Under the pieces are notes generated by a model that did not search any database, was not told where the DNA came from, and saw nothing but the letters and a program-made list of their open reading frames with translations. DNA of 64,000 nt from Nitrobacter sp035546855 (GTDB lineage: Bacteria > Pseudomonadota > Alphaproteobacteria > Rhizobiales > Xanthobacteraceae), in NCBI GenBank assembly GCA_035546855.1, contig DASZVY010000005.1, positions 62,001 to 126,000 of the forward strand, in the 5' to 3' direction. Below are positions 1 through 7,160 of this stretch, one piece after another (positions within the stretch are counted from its first letter, which is position 1; each line of letters opens with the position of its first letter). The position numbers were made by a program, and so were the translations under genes.

Positions 1-258
1 GGGCGGCGGTGCATCGGCTCTCCAGCGAATGGTGGCGCGCTTGCCGGAGAGGTTGACCCGCGCCGATTCAACTCCGGGGATTGCCTGAAGCGCGGTCTCG
101 ATGCGGTGGATACAAGCGCCGCAATGGACACCCGGCACCGAGAGGTCGGTCTGGCGGATGCCGTCGCCGACAAGGCGGCTCGCCAGCATGATCTCATCGG
201 CGCGGCCCGTCGGATCGAAGCCGAGGACCGTGTCGCTGCCGGGCGCGCAACAACTCAT
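1..258 (-). CDS. ccoI: Cation-translocating P-type ATPase, N-terminus (partial, CcoI/FixI type)
   Basis: Only the first 86 codons are inside the window; the rest lies off the left edge. The visible part is an N-terminal tail with two adjacent cysteines (MSCC) followed by a heavy-metal-associated domain. The metal motif VPGVHCGACIHRIE lies around residues 38-51 and is followed by a typical HMA beta strand. P-type ATPases of the CcoI/FixI class export copper needed to assemble the cbb3 oxidase CuB site. Its position downstream of ccoNOQP on the same strand supports CcoI rather than a general CopA. The ATG lies 21 bp past the stop of the DUF2189 gene with a purine-rich leader. The ATPase core cannot be checked here. 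Confidence 0.8.
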   Translation of the reverse strand, partial: MSCCAPGSDTVLGFDPTGRADEIMLASRLVGDGIRQTDLSVPGVHCGACIHRIETALQAIPGVESARVNLSGKRATIRWRADAPPP

Positions 259-279
259 CGGGCTTTCCGTCCCTCCATG

Positions 280-1080
280 TCAGACCGGCTGCACCGCGCG
301 CCAGGCGTGCCAGGTGCCATGCCCCAAAACCGGAAACACCACGATGAGGCCGAGCAAGCCCGTGGCGATGCTGAGCAGGATCAGCGCCAGCATGATCGCG
401 GCCCAGGTCAACATCGTCGGCAGGTTCGACCAGACCAGCGCCAGGCTCGAGCCCATCGCGGTCAAGGCATCGGTCCGTTGATCGAGCTGCATCGGAATCG
501 AGAACGCGCTGATGGCGAACGAGAACGATGCGAACAACGCGCCGACCACGGTTCCGACCAGCAGCATCGCCCAGCCGGTCGGGGAGCCGAACAGCATCGC
601 CGCGACATGATCGAGACCGGGAAACGGCACGAGTCCGAAGAACAGCGCATAGATGATGACGGCGGCGCGCATCCACACCAGCATCAGCAGGCATAGCAGC
701 ACGCCGGTGAACATGATCTGTGCGCCGGAGGCCGGACGCACGAAGATCATCCGCGCCAGGCTGACCGGCTCGCCAGCCGCGATCATGCGGCTCTTGACGT
801 AAGGACCGACCGCAAGGATCGGGCCGATCACCATGAAGCCGGCCAGCGCGGGAAACAGGATGTAGTCGAGTTCGAACCTGAATAGCCCCCCGACGATGAT
901 CGCCGAGAGCAGGAAAATCAGCACGCCGTAAGCGATGCTTGCGCCGGGCGCGGTGCGGAAATCCTGCCAGCCGAGAGCCAGCCACTCGAAGGCCGATGCC
1001 GGTGTCAGGTTGCGGCGCCAACGCTTCGCGATCGGCAAGGGAGCGACAATCGGCGGGATGATGATATCTGGCTTGGCCAC
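280..1080 (-). CDS. DUF2189 family integral membrane protein
   Basis: This 266-residue protein has a short cytoplasmic head and then about six hydrophobic segments, beginning near residue 49 (SIAYGVLIFLLSAIIVGGL). The sequence WLALGWQDFRTAPG and the C-terminal end fit the DUF2189 family of uncharacterised polytopic proteins, often found beside cytochrome oxidase genes. It lies between ccoP and ccoI on the same strand, where ccoG and ccoH are usually found. By position a role in building or inserting the cbb3 oxidase is plausible, but no catalytic motif is visible and the function is unknown. Confidence 0.75.
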   Translation of the reverse strand: MAKPDIIIPPIVAPLPIAKRWRRNLTPASAFEWLALGWQDFRTAPGASIAYGVLIFLLSAIIVGGLFRFELDYILFPALAGFMVIGPILAVGPYVKSRMIAAGEPVSLARMIFVRPASGAQIMFTGVLLCLLMLVWMRAAVIIYALFFGLVPFPGLDHVAAMLFGSPTGWAMLLVGTVVGALFASFSFAISAFSIPMQLDQRTDALTAMGSSLALVWSNLPTMLTWAAIMLALILLSIATGLLGLIVVFPVLGHGTWHAWRAVQPV

Positions 1081-1115
1081 GTTAAATCCTCATCGAAGCA
1101 TGTTGAACGATATCG

Positions 1116-1307
1116 TCATGGTGAACAGGAGGACTGCGCGGCGCCAAAGGATCCGCGTGCCGCGTCGCCCGCGCCCGCTCGTACATGCGCGACGCAATCG
1201 GGTTGCGACGTCACGGCGACATAAACCAGATGCCAGTTCGCGCCGGCCACGAGCAGCAGTCCGGCGATGACCAGCAGCCACATCGAAACGCGTCCGCGAC
1301 GCGTCAT
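1116..1307 (-). CDS. Small single-pass membrane protein of the cbb3 locus
   Basis: This 63-residue ORF starts at ATG 1305-1307, 14 bp after the ccoP stop. After the basic head MTRRGRVSMW comes one transmembrane helix (about residues 9-31) and a short tail that would face the periplasm. The tail carries TSQPDCVAH and ends in SSCSP, so it has two cysteines. The tight spacing behind ccoP and the clean topology make a real gene likely. It is not FixH or CcoS, which are different in size and sequence. I do not recognise a named family. The paired periplasmic cysteines may suit metal or redox handling, which is inference only. Confidence 0.6.
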   Translation of the reverse strand: MTRRGRVSMWLLVIAGLLLVAGANWHLVYVAVTSQPDCVAHVRAGAGDAARGSFGAAQSSCSP

Positions 1308-1321
1308 GGTGGCGTTGCCGC

Positions 1322-2200
1322 TCACGGGCTGGGTTTCCGCAAGTCGACGAGATAGAGCGCGAGAATCTTGCGGTCGAGCGCGGACAAGCGGCTTTCCCAC
1401 GTCGGCATGTGGCCCTGACGGCCGCCCCATACCGTGGTTTCGATCGTTTGCACATCGCCGCCGTAAATCCAGTAGCGATCGGTCAGATTGGGCACGCCGA
1501 TTTCCGAATTTCCCTTGGCGTCCGCGCCGTGGCAAGCCGCGCAGTTGGCGGCGAACAGCGTCTTGCCGGCCGCCACCTTCGCGGCGGACAGATTGTTGGC
1601 AGGCGGATCCGACAGGCTGCGCACGAAGGCGACGACATTGTCGACTTCATCTGGCTTCAACACGCCGTCATGACCGAAGGCAGGCATCTGTGACGTGCGG
1701 GTTTCCGGATGCGCCGAGTTGATTCCGACGCGAATGGTCTCGGCGATGGCTTCGGGAGTTCCACCCCACAGCCATGACTGCGTGGTGAGATTGGGGAAGC
1801 CCTTGCCGCCCTGCGCGTTGCGGCCATGGCAGGCGGCGCAATTGTCGCCGAACAGCGTACGGCCGGTCTCGCGAACAACCTCCATGAGATTGGGATCCTT
1901 CTGGATGTCGGCGTAGCTTTGCTTCTCGATCCGTGCGGTCCAGTCGGCGCGCTGAAGCGCCGCCTGCTGGATCGCATGATTGACATAGGCGCGCTGATCG
2001 CTACCCAGCAGCCCCTTGGTGTAGGTGGTCCCGAGCGGCCATGTCGGCATTAAAACCCAGTAAACCAGCGCAAACAGGAAGGCGGCGCCGAGAAAGAAAT
2101 AGATGATGCGCGGCACCGGCGTGTTCAGCTCGATGATGCCGTTCCATTCGTGCCCGGTAGTCAGGTAACCGGTATGCGGATCGCGTTCCTCTTTCGCCAT
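1322..2200 (-). CDS. ccoP: Cytochrome c oxidase, cbb3-type, diheme subunit CcoP (FixP)
   Basis: This 292-residue protein has the usual CcoP layout: an N-terminal segment beginning MAKEERDPHTGYLTTGHEWN, one transmembrane helix at about residues 32-50, and two c-type heme domains with CAACH at about 121-125 and 220-224. Candidate axial methionines follow in QMPAFGHDG (about 172) and GHMPTWE (about 265). CcoP passes electrons from the bc1 complex or soluble carriers to CcoO and the catalytic subunit. It is preceded by ccoQ with a 9-bp gap. Length and sequence are normal for rhizobial FixP. Confidence 0.95.
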   Translation of the reverse strand: MAKEERDPHTGYLTTGHEWNGIIELNTPVPRIIYFFLGAAFLFALVYWVLMPTWPLGTTYTKGLLGSDQRAYVNHAIQQAALQRADWTARIEKQSYADIQKDPNLMEVVRETGRTLFGDNCAACHGRNAQGGKGFPNLTTQSWLWGGTPEAIAETIRVGINSAHPETRTSQMPAFGHDGVLKPDEVDNVVAFVRSLSDPPANNLSAAKVAAGKTLFAANCAACHGADAKGNSEIGVPNLTDRYWIYGGDVQTIETTVWGGRQGHMPTWESRLSALDRKILALYLVDLRKPSP

Positions 2201-2209
2201 GTCGTATCC

Positions 2210-2383
2210 TCAACGCCGGTATGGCTTGTCGTCATCCTGCAGGATGGCTTCCGCGGCGCGTTTGAACGGCTTCCTGTTCGCGGGCCAATACGCGTAGACC
2301 AGGACGACGAGCGACATCGCCAGCAGGTAGAACAGGCCGAACGATTTGGAGAACCAGACGAGACTATCGTGATCGATGGTCAT
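2210..2383 (-). CDS. ccoQ: cbb3-type oxidase small subunit CcoQ (FixQ)
   Basis: This 57-residue ORF lies exactly between ccoO and ccoP. It starts MTIDHDSLVWFSKSFGLFYL, has one transmembrane helix at about residues 16-34 ending in YAYWPAN, then a basic tail with KPFKRAAEAIL, which is the standard CcoQ pattern. CcoQ stabilises the cbb3 complex. The start overlaps nothing: ccoO ends 2 bp upstream. The coding region contains a perfect 14-bp palindrome at 2233-2246, discussed in the findings. Confidence 0.92.
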   Translation of the reverse strand: MTIDHDSLVWFSKSFGLFYLLAMSLVVLVYAYWPANRKPFKRAAEAILQDDDKPYRR

Positions 2384-2385
2384 GA

Positions 2386-3117
2386 TTATTTCTCCGCCGC
2401 TGCAACGGGTTTGTAGGCTGCGTCCGTCAATCGCCCAAGGATCTGCAAATAGGCGACCAGCGCGTCCATCTCGGTCAATTCGCCGGGGCGGCCGTCGAAG
2501 GCGCGAACCGCCGTTGCCTTGCCATAGCGACTGACGACGCCGTCTGCTTGCGGAGAATCCGGTGCGGCCTGGCCGTAGGCATCCGCCGCTGCATTGGCGA
2601 TCATGTCGTCGGTGTAGGGCACGCCGACGATCCGCTGCGCCCTGAGGTGGTCGCTGAGATCGTCAGTCCGCAGTTTCGTCCGCAGCAGCCAGGTGTAGGC
2701 GGGCATCACGGATTCCGGCACCACGTCGCGCGGATTGTTGAGATGTTCGACGTGCCATTCGTCGGAATATTTGTTGCCGATCCGCGCGAGGTCCGGTCCG
2801 GTGCGCTTCGAACCCCACAGCATCGGGTGATCGTATTTGGATTCGACCGCCAGCGAATATGGCCCGTAGCGTTCCACCTCGTCGCGCAGGGTGCGGATCA
2901 TCTGCGAGTGGCAGGCGTAGCAGCCTTCGCGGATGTAGATGTTGCGGCCCGCCAGTTCGAGTGGGGTATAGACCCGCATGCCGGGCGCGTCTTCCACGGT
3001 CTGATGGATCGTGAACAATGGCGCGATCTCGACGAGGCCGCCAATGCTGGAGACGCCGATGATGGCGAGCACGAGCCCGATGGCCTTGCGTTCAAGCCGG
3101 TAATGAAACCCGAACAT
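2386..3117 (-). CDS. ccoO: cbb3-type oxidase monoheme subunit CcoO (FixO)
   Basis: The 243-residue protein begins with a single membrane anchor (about residues 11-32) and carries the heme c motif CYACH at about 66-70 within REGCYACHSQMIRTL, which is diagnostic of CcoO/FixO. The segment GSKRTGPDLARIGNKYSDEWH follows, also family-typical. CcoO accepts electrons from CcoP and hands them to CcoN in the periplasm-facing side of the complex. The gene begins 5 bp after ccoN ends, so the two are translated from one message. Length is normal. Confidence 0.96.
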   Translation of the reverse strand: MFGFHYRLERKAIGLVLAIIGVSSIGGLVEIAPLFTIHQTVEDAPGMRVYTPLELAGRNIYIREGCYACHSQMIRTLRDEVERYGPYSLAVESKYDHPMLWGSKRTGPDLARIGNKYSDEWHVEHLNNPRDVVPESVMPAYTWLLRTKLRTDDLSDHLRAQRIVGVPYTDDMIANAAADAYGQAAPDSPQADGVVSRYGKATAVRAFDGRPGELTEMDALVAYLQILGRLTDAAYKPVAAAEK

Positions 3118-3122
3118 TGCAG

Positions 3123-4784
3123 TTACTCCCCCGCCTGCAGCGCGGCCGTGCCGGCGAGCACCGGGCGGTCCGCAGCCGTTTCCGGCACCGCCTGGGGCGC
3201 CGTGCGGATTGTCATGATGATGTTGTAGAGGCCAACGGCTGTGCCGAGCAGGAAGAATGCCCCGCCAATGGCGCGCGCGATGTAGTAGGGGTGCATCGCC
3301 ACCAGCGAGTCGACGAAGGAATAAGCCAGCGTGCCGCTCTCATTGTAGGTCCGCCACATCAATCCCTGGATGATGCCGGAATTCCACATCGCGAACACGT
3401 AGATGACCGTCCCCGACAGCGCGAGCCAGAAGTGGACTTCAACGAGGCGCGTCGAGTACATTGTCTCACGCTTCCATAGCCACGGCACTGATGCGTAGAT
3501 TGCGCCGAAAGTGACCATCGCCACCCAGCCGAGCGCGCCGGCATGAACATGCCCGATCGTCCAGTCGGTGTAGTGAGACAGCGAGTTGACCGGACGGATG
3601 GCCATGAACGAGCCCTCGAAGGTGGTCAGGCCGTAAAATACCGCGGCCACCATCATGAAGCGCAGCACCGCATCGTCGCGCACCTTGTGCCAAGCGCCGT
3701 TGAGCGTCATCAGAGCATTTCCGGCAGAGACCCAGGACGGAATCAGCAGCATGACCGAGAACGTCATGCCGAGGGACTGCACCCATTGCGGCAGCGCCGT
3801 GTAGTGCAGATGATGCGAGCCGGCCCACATATAGAAGAAGGTGATGCCCCAGAAGCTGATGATCGACATCCGGTAGGAATAGATCGGCCGTCCGGCGCGC
3901 TTCGGCATGTAATAATACAGCATGCCGAGGAAGCCTGAGGTGAGGAAGAAGGCGACGGCGTTGTGGCCGTACCACCACTCGGTCATCGCATCCTGCACGC
4001 CCGAGAACAGCGAGTAGCTCTTGGCGCTACCCCACGAGATCGGCACCGCCAGGTTGTTGACGATGTGCAGCATCGCCACCACCAGGATGAAAGCGAGATA
4101 GTACCAGTTGGCAACGTAGATATGCGGCTCCCTGCGCCGGGCCAGCGTGCGCAGATAGAGCACGAAGTAGGTCACCCAGACAATGACGAGCCAGATGTCG
4201 GCGTACCACTCCGGTTCGGCATATTCCTTCGACTGGGTCACGCCCATCAGATAGCCGGTGGCGGCGACGACGCAGAACAGGTTGTAGCCGAGCAGTACGA
4301 ACCATGGGCTGAGCTGGTCCGGCAGGCGCGCGCGCGAGGTGCGCTGCATGACGTAGAACGACGTCGCGATCAGCGCGTTGCCGCCGAAGCCGAAGATAAC
4401 GCCGGATGTATGGACCGGCCGCAGACGTCCGAAGCTGGACCAGGCCGCATCGAACGTCAGGTTGGGATAAGCCAGCAACCACGCCACCCAGTCGCCGACG
4501 GCCATTGCGATCACCGCCCAGATCATGGCGGCGATGATGCCGAATTTGGTCGGCGTATCGTAATAGCTGTCGAGCCTGCTTTCGGGCGGTTCAGGCGCAT
4601 AGTAGCCGGAGATCACGGCGAAAATGCCGATGATCGCCGCGGCCATCACAAGCGCGCCATGGGTCCCGAACGGATCGTGGCGCCCGGCGATGGCCATCGC
4701 CAGCCCCGTAATGGCAAGCCCCAGCAGAATAATCAAAGCGCCGTGGCGTTCGTTTTTCGTGAGTTCGGCGATCATCGAAAGCAA
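3123..4784 (-). CDS. ccoN: cbb3-type cytochrome c oxidase catalytic subunit CcoN (FixN)
   Basis: The 553-residue polytopic protein carries the heme-copper oxidase ligands: His125 (RPVHTSGV) and the later His414 for heme b, His274 (YGHNAVAFF) plus His324 and His325 (GSHHLHYTALP) for CuB, and His412 for heme b3 (TIGHVHAGALGW). Tyr and other residues around 274-290 match the cbb3 branch, which has its cross-linked tyrosine in a different helix from aa3 oxidases. It reduces oxygen with high affinity. The start could be the ATG used here or the one three codons in. I found no FixK-type box in the 177 bp upstream, so it may depend on the promoter before the pseudoazurin gene. Confidence 0.97.
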   Translation of the reverse strand: MLSMIAELTKNERHGALIILLGLAITGLAMAIAGRHDPFGTHGALVMAAAIIGIFAVISGYYAPEPPESRLDSYYDTPTKFGIIAAMIWAVIAMAVGDWVAWLLAYPNLTFDAAWSSFGRLRPVHTSGVIFGFGGNALIATSFYVMQRTSRARLPDQLSPWFVLLGYNLFCVVAATGYLMGVTQSKEYAEPEWYADIWLVIVWVTYFVLYLRTLARRREPHIYVANWYYLAFILVVAMLHIVNNLAVPISWGSAKSYSLFSGVQDAMTEWWYGHNAVAFFLTSGFLGMLYYYMPKRAGRPIYSYRMSIISFWGITFFYMWAGSHHLHYTALPQWVQSLGMTFSVMLLIPSWVSAGNALMTLNGAWHKVRDDAVLRFMMVAAVFYGLTTFEGSFMAIRPVNSLSHYTDWTIGHVHAGALGWVAMVTFGAIYASVPWLWKRETMYSTRLVEVHFWLALSGTVIYVFAMWNSGIIQGLMWRTYNESGTLAYSFVDSLVAMHPYYIARAIGGAFFLLGTAVGLYNIIMTIRTAPQAVPETAADRPVLAGTAALQAGE

Positions 4785-4961
4785 GCCCCTTGTTTATCGC
4801 GCAGCCCGCGCGGCCGATATCGCAAATGGATCACCCGGATTGCCATGACGCCAGTACAATTCGTTCCTTGGCGGCGCTTGGCAAGCAGCCTTTCGTCATT
4901 GTCCAAAGACCGTGCTTGTGTGCAGATGCAAACGGCCCGTGGGCGGCGCAAAACAAATCGG

Positions 4962-5405
4962 CTAGTGAGCGGCCTGGTCCAGCAAAGCCGTCATGCGCTT
5001 CGTCGCAAGCGGCGGCAGTTTGACTTGCTTGGCGGCGTCGAGGTTGGCCGTGCTGCCGCCGACCTCGATCAGGCCGACCATGCCCATGCCGAAATGCGGC
5101 ACGCAGCGGTAGCCGTAAAGGCCAGGCTTGTCGAAGGTGACGCTGACGTCCTGGGACATCTTGCCTTTGAACGGCGTCGCCCCGGCCGGCAGCATGCCCG
5201 GAATCGATTCCGCGTCATGTCCCTTGTCCGCCGCCACGAATTTCACGGTGTCGCCGGGTTGAATTTTCAGGAACGGCGGGTCGAACACCATGGCCTGGTT
5301 GTCCGGGCCCTTGTTCAGCATCTTGACCTCGAACTCCGCCGCCTGCGCGGGAACGGTCGACAACAGCGCGGTTGCGCAAAGCATCAGTGTGGACAAGCGT
5401 GTCAT
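4962..5405 (-). CDS. Pseudoazurin (type I blue copper protein)
   Basis: The 147-residue precursor has a Sec signal peptide ending AQA at about residue 22. The mature part is a cupredoxin with the four copper ligands in pseudoazurin spacing: His63 (KGHDAESIPG), Cys101, His104 and Met109 (YRCVPHFGMGMVGLI). Pseudoazurins carry electrons in the periplasm to nitrite or nitrous oxide reductases, or to a cbb3 oxidase. Here the neighbour downstream is ccoNOQP, 177 bp away on the same strand, so delivery to the oxidase is the simplest reading. A FixK2-type box lies about 80 bp upstream of its start, with a perfect inverted repeat between the box and the gene. Confidence 0.93.
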   Translation of the reverse strand: MTRLSTLMLCATALLSTVPAQAAEFEVKMLNKGPDNQAMVFDPPFLKIQPGDTVKFVAADKGHDAESIPGMLPAGATPFKGKMSQDVSVTFDKPGLYGYRCVPHFGMGMVGLIEVGGSTANLDAAKQVKLPPLATKRMTALLDQAAH

Positions 5406-5417
5406 GACAAAACTCCA

Positions 5418-5456
5418 TCTGCAGGATGGCCGCTAAAGCCTTTTCCATCCTGCAGA
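5418..5456 (-). repeat. 12-bp perfect inverted repeat in the pseudoazurin leader
   Basis: The arms are 5418-5429 (TCTGCAGGATGG) and 5445-5456 (CCATCCTGCAGA), separated by 15 nt. The pair lies just upstream of the pseudoazurin ATG. If transcription starts about 40 bp from the centre of the FixK2-type box, the hairpin would be at the very 5' end of the mRNA. It could stabilise the message, hide the ribosome-binding region or be a protein operator. Confidence 0.6.
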
Positions 5457-5485
5457 CGAAATTGCACGATCTCGCAGCGTACTCA

Positions 5486-5499
5486 TTGCGCTGGCGCAA
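5486..5499 (-). promoter_or_regulatory. FixK2/FNR-type box upstream of pseudoazurin
   Basis: TTGCGCTGGCGCAA is a perfect palindrome apart from its 4-bp centre and fits the FixK2 pattern TTG(A/C)-N6-(T/G)CAA. Its centre is about 87 bp upstream of the pseudoazurin ATG, leaving room for a start site about 41 bp downstream and a 45-nt leader. FixK2 activates cbb3 and related genes under low oxygen in Bradyrhizobium-type bacteria. The site also lies downstream of the AOX-like gene, so it does not obviously act on that gene. Confidence 0.7.
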
Positions 5500-5520
5500 A
5501 TTCAAGCGTGTATCTTGATC

Positions 5521-6177
5521 TTAGACGAGCGGACCCGGGCGATCCGGAATGATGCGACCTTCCGCCAATGCGTCCGCGAAGGCATGATGGATATCGCGAT
5601 GAAGGGCTTCGTCTTCGCGCATGGCGATGATCATGTCGCTGATCTGCGCGCCCGGCGCCAAATTCCAGTAGGCGACCGCTGTGTCAGGGGCGGGGCCGTT
5701 CGGGATCGCGCCGGATTCGAGCGACTCGAGATAGTCCGAATAGCCGCGCACCGCACGCTCGGCGAGATAGCCGGCCAGCCGATGGGCGCTGCGCGCCGAG
5801 ATCAGGGACAACAGGAAATAGGCGTTGTAGAACGTGCCTTGACCGATCACGATCAGCCAGCGTTCGCTCCAGCTTGGACGTTTGATGGCGACGAACGCCA
5901 TCAGGTGGGCGCGCTGGTTTTCCGCCTCGTCCATGAAAGTGCGGACCCAGCCACGGTCATCGATCAACTGCCGCAGGCACCGCAGATGCAGCAGGCTTGC
6001 CGCGACCATGGCGGGTACGGCGGCAATGGTTTCCAGCACGACCACCCGGCCGCCGTAGCGGCGGCTGAACCCGCCGGCCATCGCGGTCAGCAGCCGCTCG
6101 GCAGCGGCGGCGAAGCGATCCGACAGCGTTTCCGGCACATGATGGCGCAGAAGGTCGGTCTTGTTGACGTTGAGCAT
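5521..6177 (-). CDS. Alternative-oxidase (AOX) family protein with altered di-iron ligands
   Basis: The 218-residue protein aligns along its length with alternative oxidases (ubiquinol oxidases of the di-iron carboxylate membrane family). Visible AOX blocks are VLETIAAVPAMV (about 48-58), EAENQRAHLM (84-93), GYLAERAVRGY (136-146), PAPDTAVAYWNL (162-173) and REDEALHRDIHH (187-198). Ligands Glu49, His91, Glu190 and His193 are kept. The usual NERMHL block reads NQRAHL, so the bridging glutamate is Gln88. The usual LEEEA block reads LAERA, so the next ligand is Ala139. I checked both codons (CAG and GCC). The fold is very likely retained, but normal quinol oxidase activity is doubtful. It diverges from a Crp/Fnr gene. 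Confidence 0.85.
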   Translation of the reverse strand: MLNVNKTDLLRHHVPETLSDRFAAAAERLLTAMAGGFSRRYGGRVVVLETIAAVPAMVAASLLHLRCLRQLIDDRGWVRTFMDEAENQRAHLMAFVAIKRPSWSERWLIVIGQGTFYNAYFLLSLISARSAHRLAGYLAERAVRGYSDYLESLESGAIPNGPAPDTAVAYWNLAPGAQISDMIIAMREDEALHRDIHHAFADALAEGRIIPDRPGPLV

Positions 6178-6250
6178 CGCAACTCCGTTCCTGCCCAGAT
6201 TGCCATTGCCTCACACAGACGTCACCGTCTTTGTGCCAGAGCAAAAAAAC

Positions 6251-6263
6251 CCGCAATATGCGG
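6251..6263. promoter_or_regulatory. Operator-like 13-bp inverted repeat, copy 1
   Basis: CCGCAATATGCGG has perfect 5-bp arms (CCGCA/TGCGG) around ATA. An identical 13-mer lies 39 bp further on. Both are in the divergent intergenic region between the AOX-like gene and the Crp/Fnr regulator, as expected for a shared operator. It does not look like an FNR or FixK site. Confidence 0.5.
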
Positions 6264-6289
6264 TCCGGCAGGGTGCGCGATTCGACGAA

Positions 6290-6302
6290 CCGCAATATGC
6301 GG
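6290..6302. promoter_or_regulatory. Operator-like 13-bp inverted repeat, copy 2
   Basis: This is a second exact copy of CCGCAATATGCGG, starting 39 bp from the first (a little under four helical turns). It is nearer to the Crp/Fnr gene. Binding here could control both diverging genes. The binding protein is not known; the adjacent regulator is the first candidate. Confidence 0.5.
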
Positions 6303-6388
6303 CGAAGTGACCGGCGCGGCCAGAAGATTCGATGGAGTACGGCGGTCGGGCGGTGTGCGGCCCGGCGGCGATGGTGCAAGACAGCGGT

Positions 6389-7090
6389 ATGGCCCAACAT
6401 CCGGACATCGATATCCTGGCGCGCAGCGAGTTGTTTCGCGGCGTCGCGCTGGAGGCGCTTCGCGAGGTGCAGGCCGCGGCATCGCGCAGGCGGTTTGCCG
6501 CGGGTGAAACGGTGTTCCAGCAGGAAGACGCCGCCGCCATGGTGTATGTGGTGGTTGTCGGCCGGCTCCGCGTGACCCAGACCGCCACCGACGGCCAGCA
6601 GATCATTATCCGCTACCTCGGCCCCGGTGAAGTCGCCGGCTATGCTTCGCTGATCGGCGGCGACGTGTATCCGGGGACGGTGGTTGCCGTCGACGACAGC
6701 CATCTCATCGCCATGCCCTCAGGCGTGCTCCGCGACATCATGGCCCGCCATGCGTCGATCGCAATCAACGCCGCGCAGTTGCTGGGCGCGCGCTATCGCG
6801 ACCTTCAGGTGCGGCTGCGCGAAATGGCGACCGAGAAGGTCGACCGGCGCATCGCCCATACTCTGCTGAGGCTGGCGCAGCAGGCCGGCCGCCGCACGGC
6901 GCGCGGCGTCGAGATCGTGTTTCCCCTGTCGCGACAGGATCTCGCGGAGATGTGCGGGACCACGCTGCATACGGCCAGCCGCACCCTGAGCGGCTGGGAG
7001 GCGCGCGGCATCGTCGACAGCGGGCGCCGCCGCGTGGTGATCGCCAAGCCGGATCTCCTTCGCGACCTCGCGGAGGCCGATAAGGAATAA
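6389..7090 (+). CDS. Crp/Fnr family transcriptional regulator
   Basis: This is a cyclic-nucleotide-binding-fold sensor domain (about residues 15-125, with FAAGETVFQQEDAA and YLGPGEVAGYASLIGG) followed by a long helix and a winged HTH (about 160-225). There are no FNR-type N-terminal cysteines, so no [4Fe-4S] oxygen sensing is expected. In the recognition helix the FNR-type E-x-x-S-R is replaced by H-T-A-S-R (TTLHTASRTLSGWE), so the target is unlikely to be the TTGAT half-site. Starts at 6332 and 6371 are also in frame; I chose 6389 because family similarity begins there. It faces the AOX-like gene across the paired 13-bp repeats and may regulate it and itself. Confidence 0.85.
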   Translation: MAQHPDIDILARSELFRGVALEALREVQAAASRRRFAAGETVFQQEDAAAMVYVVVVGRLRVTQTATDGQQIIIRYLGPGEVAGYASLIGGDVYPGTVVAVDDSHLIAMPSGVLRDIMARHASIAINAAQLLGARYRDLQVRLREMATEKVDRRIAHTLLRLAQQAGRRTARGVEIVFPLSRQDLAEMCGTTLHTASRTLSGWEARGIVDSGRRRVVIAKPDLLRDLAEADKE

Positions 7091-7160
7091 TACGGGGCGG
7101 GAACTCGCGGAGCTTGGCGAGTGATCGCCGCGGCGATGCGGATGTTCGGTGTCGTAAGCC

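Noticed and set aside
4785..4961. A FixK2/FNR box directly upstream of ccoN
   Set aside because: Every TTG in the region was checked for a CAA eight bases on; none fits. The nearest pair, TTG and CAA around 4917-4932, is ten bases apart.
3963..5552. Long plus-strand ORF of 529 codons opposite ccoN and pseudoazurin
   Set aside because: It is the antisense shadow of genes with clear heme and copper ligands; its composition is His/Arg/Gln-rich as expected for a GC-rich shadow frame.
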